A stretch of 7,107 bases of DNA, taken from the NCBI GenBank assembly GCA_046483565.1, contig JAWOCZ010000059.1:1-7107 (forward strand), given 5' to 3'. Below are positions 5,435-7,107 of this stretch, in pieces (positions within the stretch are counted from its first letter, which is position 1; every line of letters starts with the position of its first letter). Below the pieces are notes generated by a model. The model made no database searches, was not told the origin of the DNA, and worked only from the letters and a program-made list of their open reading frames with translations. Source of the DNA: T1Sed10-7 sp046483565. GTDB lineage: Bacteria; Actinomycetota; Nitriliruptoria; Nitriliruptorales; Nitriliruptoraceae. The translations under genes and the position numbers were made by a program.

Positions 5435-6142
5435 CTACCCGACCAGCACCGCGGGGCCGTGGCGCTCGTCGGCGGGCAGCTGCCCCGTCCCCGCCATCCT
5501 GATACCGACCGGGCCGGCCCGTTCGCCGGCAACGACCTCGACGTCCAGGACCGCACCCGGCCACCGCACCGTGAGCAGCTCGCCATCGCGTGCCACCTCG
5601 GCACCCAGCAGGCGCCACACCCGCGCGGCCTGCTCGAGGTCGGGGTGGGCGAGCCGTGGTCCGAGCAGCCGGGCGGCATCGGCCCGGGGCTGCTCGGGCG
5701 TCGCGCCGTGGTAGGCCGCCCAAGCCTCGTCGTCGTGCTGCGCCCAGGCCACCTGCACGATCAGCCCCCCCACCTGGGAGGGTCTGAGGAACGCCTCGTG
5801 CCAGACCGCGCCCTCGACCGAGACGTCCACCAGCTCCAGCCCGGCCTCCTCCAGCGTGGCGACCGCCGGCAGCAGCGCCGGCACCTTCAGGGTGACGTGG
5901 TGCACGCCGGCGCCGTAACGGGCGAGGAAGCGCGCCGCGAAGCCCTCCTCGCTGCGGGGCTCGAGCAGCTCCAGCTTGGCGCCCCCGGCGAACCGTGCCT
6001 GCCGGGTGGCGAAACCGCCACCGGACACCCCCCATGCCGGTGCCACCCAGCCGCCACCGAGGTGGTCGATCCACCGGTCGGCGGCGGCCTCGATCGATGG
6101 CACGGCGGCGGCGACGTGGTCGGGGGTGGCCTCGATCGGCAC
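5435..6142 (-). CDS. VOC-family (glyoxalase / methylmalonyl-CoA epimerase fold) protein
   Basis: This 235-residue protein starts at a GTG (6142-6140) with CCGGAG at 6154-6149, six bases upstream, and ends at TAG. The first module opens with TPDHVAAAVPSIEAAADRW and the second with HHVTLKVPALLPAVATLEEAG, the paired beta-alpha-beta-beta-beta layout of vicinal oxygen chelate proteins. Candidate metal ligands are His9, Glu58 (KLELLEP), His81 or His82, and Gln130 (GLIVQVAWA), so a divalent-metal enzyme is likely. The segment WHEAFLRPSQVGG precedes the last ligand. Beyond about residue 160 a further segment (HPDLEQAARVWRLLGAEV) may be a partial extra module. The reaction cannot be assigned: epimerase, glyoxalase, dioxygenase or resistance roles all occur in this fold. 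A longer open frame extends upstream but is low-complexity Pro/Arg sequence and shadows dinB. Confidence 0.83.
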   Translation of the reverse strand: MPIEATPDHVAAAVPSIEAAADRWIDHLGGGWVAPAWGVSGGGFATRQARFAGGAKLELLEPRSEEGFAARFLARYGAGVHHVTLKVPALLPAVATLEEAGLELVDVSVEGAVWHEAFLRPSQVGGLIVQVAWAQHDDEAWAAYHGATPEQPRADAARLLGPRLAHPDLEQAARVWRLLGAEVARDGELLTVRWPGAVLDVEVVAGERAGPVGIRMAGTGQLPADERHGPAVLVG

Positions 6143-6196
6143 GGTCGGCTCCGGAGGTGATGGGCGTCGGTCGGGGGCGTGCGGGGCCGGGCGGGG

Positions 6197-6266
6197 GCAC
6201 CCGTTGCGGGCGCGGGGGACCGGGCGGCACCCGTTGCGGGCGCGGGGGACCGGGCGGGAGCACCCG
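6197..6266. repeat. 30-bp tandem repeat, two full copies and a partial third
   Basis: The unit begins GGCACCCGTTGCGGGCGCGG and occurs at 6197-6226 and 6227-6256 without mismatch; an altered third copy begins at about 6257 (GGAGCACCCG). Each full copy contains CCCG-TTG-CGGG, a small palindrome at 6200-6210 and 6230-6240. The array lies between the divergent VOC and dinB genes. Confidence 0.85.
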
Positions 6267-6333
6267 GCACGGACGCGGACGGTACGCAGTGGCCACGGCC
6301 GGGACCAACCCCGCGGCACGCGCGCCCCTGAGC

Positions 6334-6339
6334 TACCCT
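6334..6339 (+). promoter_or_regulatory. Putative -10 element of the dinB promoter
   Basis: TACCCT fits TAnnnT and ends five bases before the SOS palindrome, about 53 bases ahead of the dinB start. No good -35 hexamer is visible at the usual spacing. LexA bound downstream would overlap the transcription start, as proposed for dnaE2. Confidence 0.35.
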
Positions 6340-6344
6340 GGTCG

Positions 6345-6358
6345 CGAACACCCGTTCG
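6345..6358. promoter_or_regulatory. LexA-binding SOS box upstream of dinB
   Basis: CGAAC-ACCC-GTTCG has perfect 5-bp inverted arms and the 4-bp spacer of the Gram-positive/actinobacterial LexA operator. It is 33 bases before the dinB start and just downstream of the -10-like hexamer. Its presence on a second damage-tolerance polymerase gene in the window makes chance unlikely for both sites. Confidence 0.75.
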
Positions 6359-6378
6359 GTCCGTTCCCGGTGCGGAAC

Positions 6379-6384
6379 AGGAGG
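6379..6384 (+). promoter_or_regulatory. Shine-Dalgarno sequence of dinB
   Basis: AGGAGG is a full consensus ribosome binding site, seven bases before GTG6392. It decides that start over later in-frame candidates. Confidence 0.85.
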
Positions 6385-6391
6385 TGACGGC

Positions 6392-7107
6392 GTGCACCCA
6401 CGGCACCCGGAACCGATCCTCCACGTGGACATGGATGCCTTCTACGCCTCCGTGGAGCAGCGCGACGCCCCCGAGCTCAGGGGGCAGCCCGTGGTGGTGG
6501 GCGGTGCCGGTGGTCGCGGGGTCGTGGCGGCCGCCTCCTACGAGGCCCGCCGGTTCGGGATCCACTCCGCCATGCCCATGGTCCGCGCCCGGCGGTTGTG
6601 CCCGGACCTGGTGATCGTCGGCAACCGCTTCGAGCGGTACCGCGAGGTCTCCCGCCAGGTGATGGCGATCCTCGCCGACATCACCCCGTTGGTGGAGCCG
6701 CTGTCGCTCGACGAGGCGTTCCTCGACGTCGCCGGGGCCGTGCGCCTGTTCGGTGCGCCGCCGGAGATCGGGGAGTCGATCCGCACCCGGGTGCGCGAGG
6801 AACTGGAGCTTCCCTGCTCGGTGGGGGTCGGCCCCACCAAGTCGGTGGCCAAGCTCCTGTCCGGCCGTGCCAAGCCCGACGGGCTCGTCCACTGGCCCGC
6901 CGGCGAGGTGGTGGCACGCCTGCGGCCCCTGCCGGTCGGCGACCTGTGGGGAGCCGGCCCCCGCACGGTGGAGCGGCTCCACAGCTTCGGCTACCGCACC
7001 GTCGGACAGCTGGCGGACGCCGAGCTCAGGACGCTGCAGCGGGTGGTGGGGGAGGCGCTCGGCAGCCAGCTCCACCAGCTGGCCCGAGGTATCGACCCCC
7101 GTCGGGT
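6392..7107 (+). CDS. dinB: DNA polymerase IV (Y-family), 5' part cut by the window end
   Basis: Y-family polymerases copy damaged templates without proofreading. The frame starts at GTG6392 and stays open to the window edge, giving 238 residues of a protein usually 350-420 long. ILHVDMDAFYASVEQRD at 9-25 carries metal ligand Asp13, and Tyr18 sits at the steric-gate position (Phe13 in E. coli DinB). VVAAASYEARRFGIHSAMPM follows. PLSLDEAFLDV supplies Asp107 and Glu108, so the active site is complete. This separates it from ImuB, which lacks these acids. SVGVGPTKSVAKLLSGRAKPDGL and the thumb helix-hairpin-helix LPVGDLWGAGPRTVERLHSFGYRTVGQLA come next. The fragment ends at the domain boundary (LARGIDPRRV), so the little finger and any beta-clamp-binding tail lie outside the window. 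It is transcribed away from the VOC gene and appears LexA-controlled. Confidence 0.93.
   Translation, partial: MHPRHPEPILHVDMDAFYASVEQRDAPELRGQPVVVGGAGGRGVVAAASYEARRFGIHSAMPMVRARRLCPDLVIVGNRFERYREVSRQVMAILADITPLVEPLSLDEAFLDVAGAVRLFGAPPEIGESIRTRVREELELPCSVGVGPTKSVAKLLSGRAKPDGLVHWPAGEVVARLRPLPVGDLWGAGPRTVERLHSFGYRTVGQLADAELRTLQRVVGEALGSQLHQLARGIDPRR

Noticed and set aside
5435..7075. VOC gene extended to a start at 7075
   Set aside because: The extra 311 codons are antisense to dinB, the dinB promoter and the 30-bp repeats; GTG6142 has a proper ribosome binding site and the VOC fold begins at once.
6392..7107. ImuB instead of DinB
   Set aside because: ImuB lacks the catalytic acids; here the DMD and SLDE motifs are complete.

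Overview
The window is almost entirely very GC-rich DNA of a high-GC bacterium, most likely an actinobacterium. The clues are GTG starts, long overlapping ORFs on both strands, a DnaE2-type polymerase, and LexA-type operators of the form CGAAC-N4-GTTCG used by Gram-positives and actinobacteria. A deep-branching actinobacterial lineage is possible but cannot be fixed from the sequence. The first 120 bases are different: 27 of 120 bases are G or C, and they hold an open minus-strand reading frame. They change abruptly at 120/121 into a run of seven C and GC-rich tandem repeats, which looks like a chimeric assembly join or a recombination boundary.

Layout. 1-120: AT-rich foreign-looking segment with a gene fragment on the minus strand. 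121-517: noncoding GC-rich leader with a two-copy 62-bp tandem repeat, a good SOS box at 361-376, a degenerate second one at 315-326, and a GGYRTC hexamer array. 518-4646: dnaE2, the error-prone DNA polymerase III alpha subunit, read in two frames because of a break between about 3648 and 3695, inside a long inverted repeat. 4694-5350: HAD-like phosphohydrolase. 5435-6142: VOC (glyoxalase/epimerase-fold) protein on the minus strand, convergent with the HAD gene. 6143-6391: divergent intergenic region with a 30-bp tandem repeat, then a promoter with an SOS box. 6392 to the window end: 5' part of dinB (DNA polymerase IV), cut by the window edge.

Biological reading. Two DNA-damage-tolerance polymerases lie less than 2 kb apart, each behind its own CGAAC-N4-GTTCG element placed just after a TAnnnT -10-like hexamer. 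This looks like a small LexA-controlled mutagenesis locus. No imuA or imuB is visible beside dnaE2, so the catalytically intact DinB is the only Y-family polymerase in view. The HAD and VOC genes between them have no evident tie to repair. The dnaE2 gene is unusual: it carries a five-copy Ala-Pro-Asn-Pro-Gly insertion in its PHP domain, a collagen-like Gly-X-Y stretch, and a hairpin-forming inverted repeat coinciding with the frame break.
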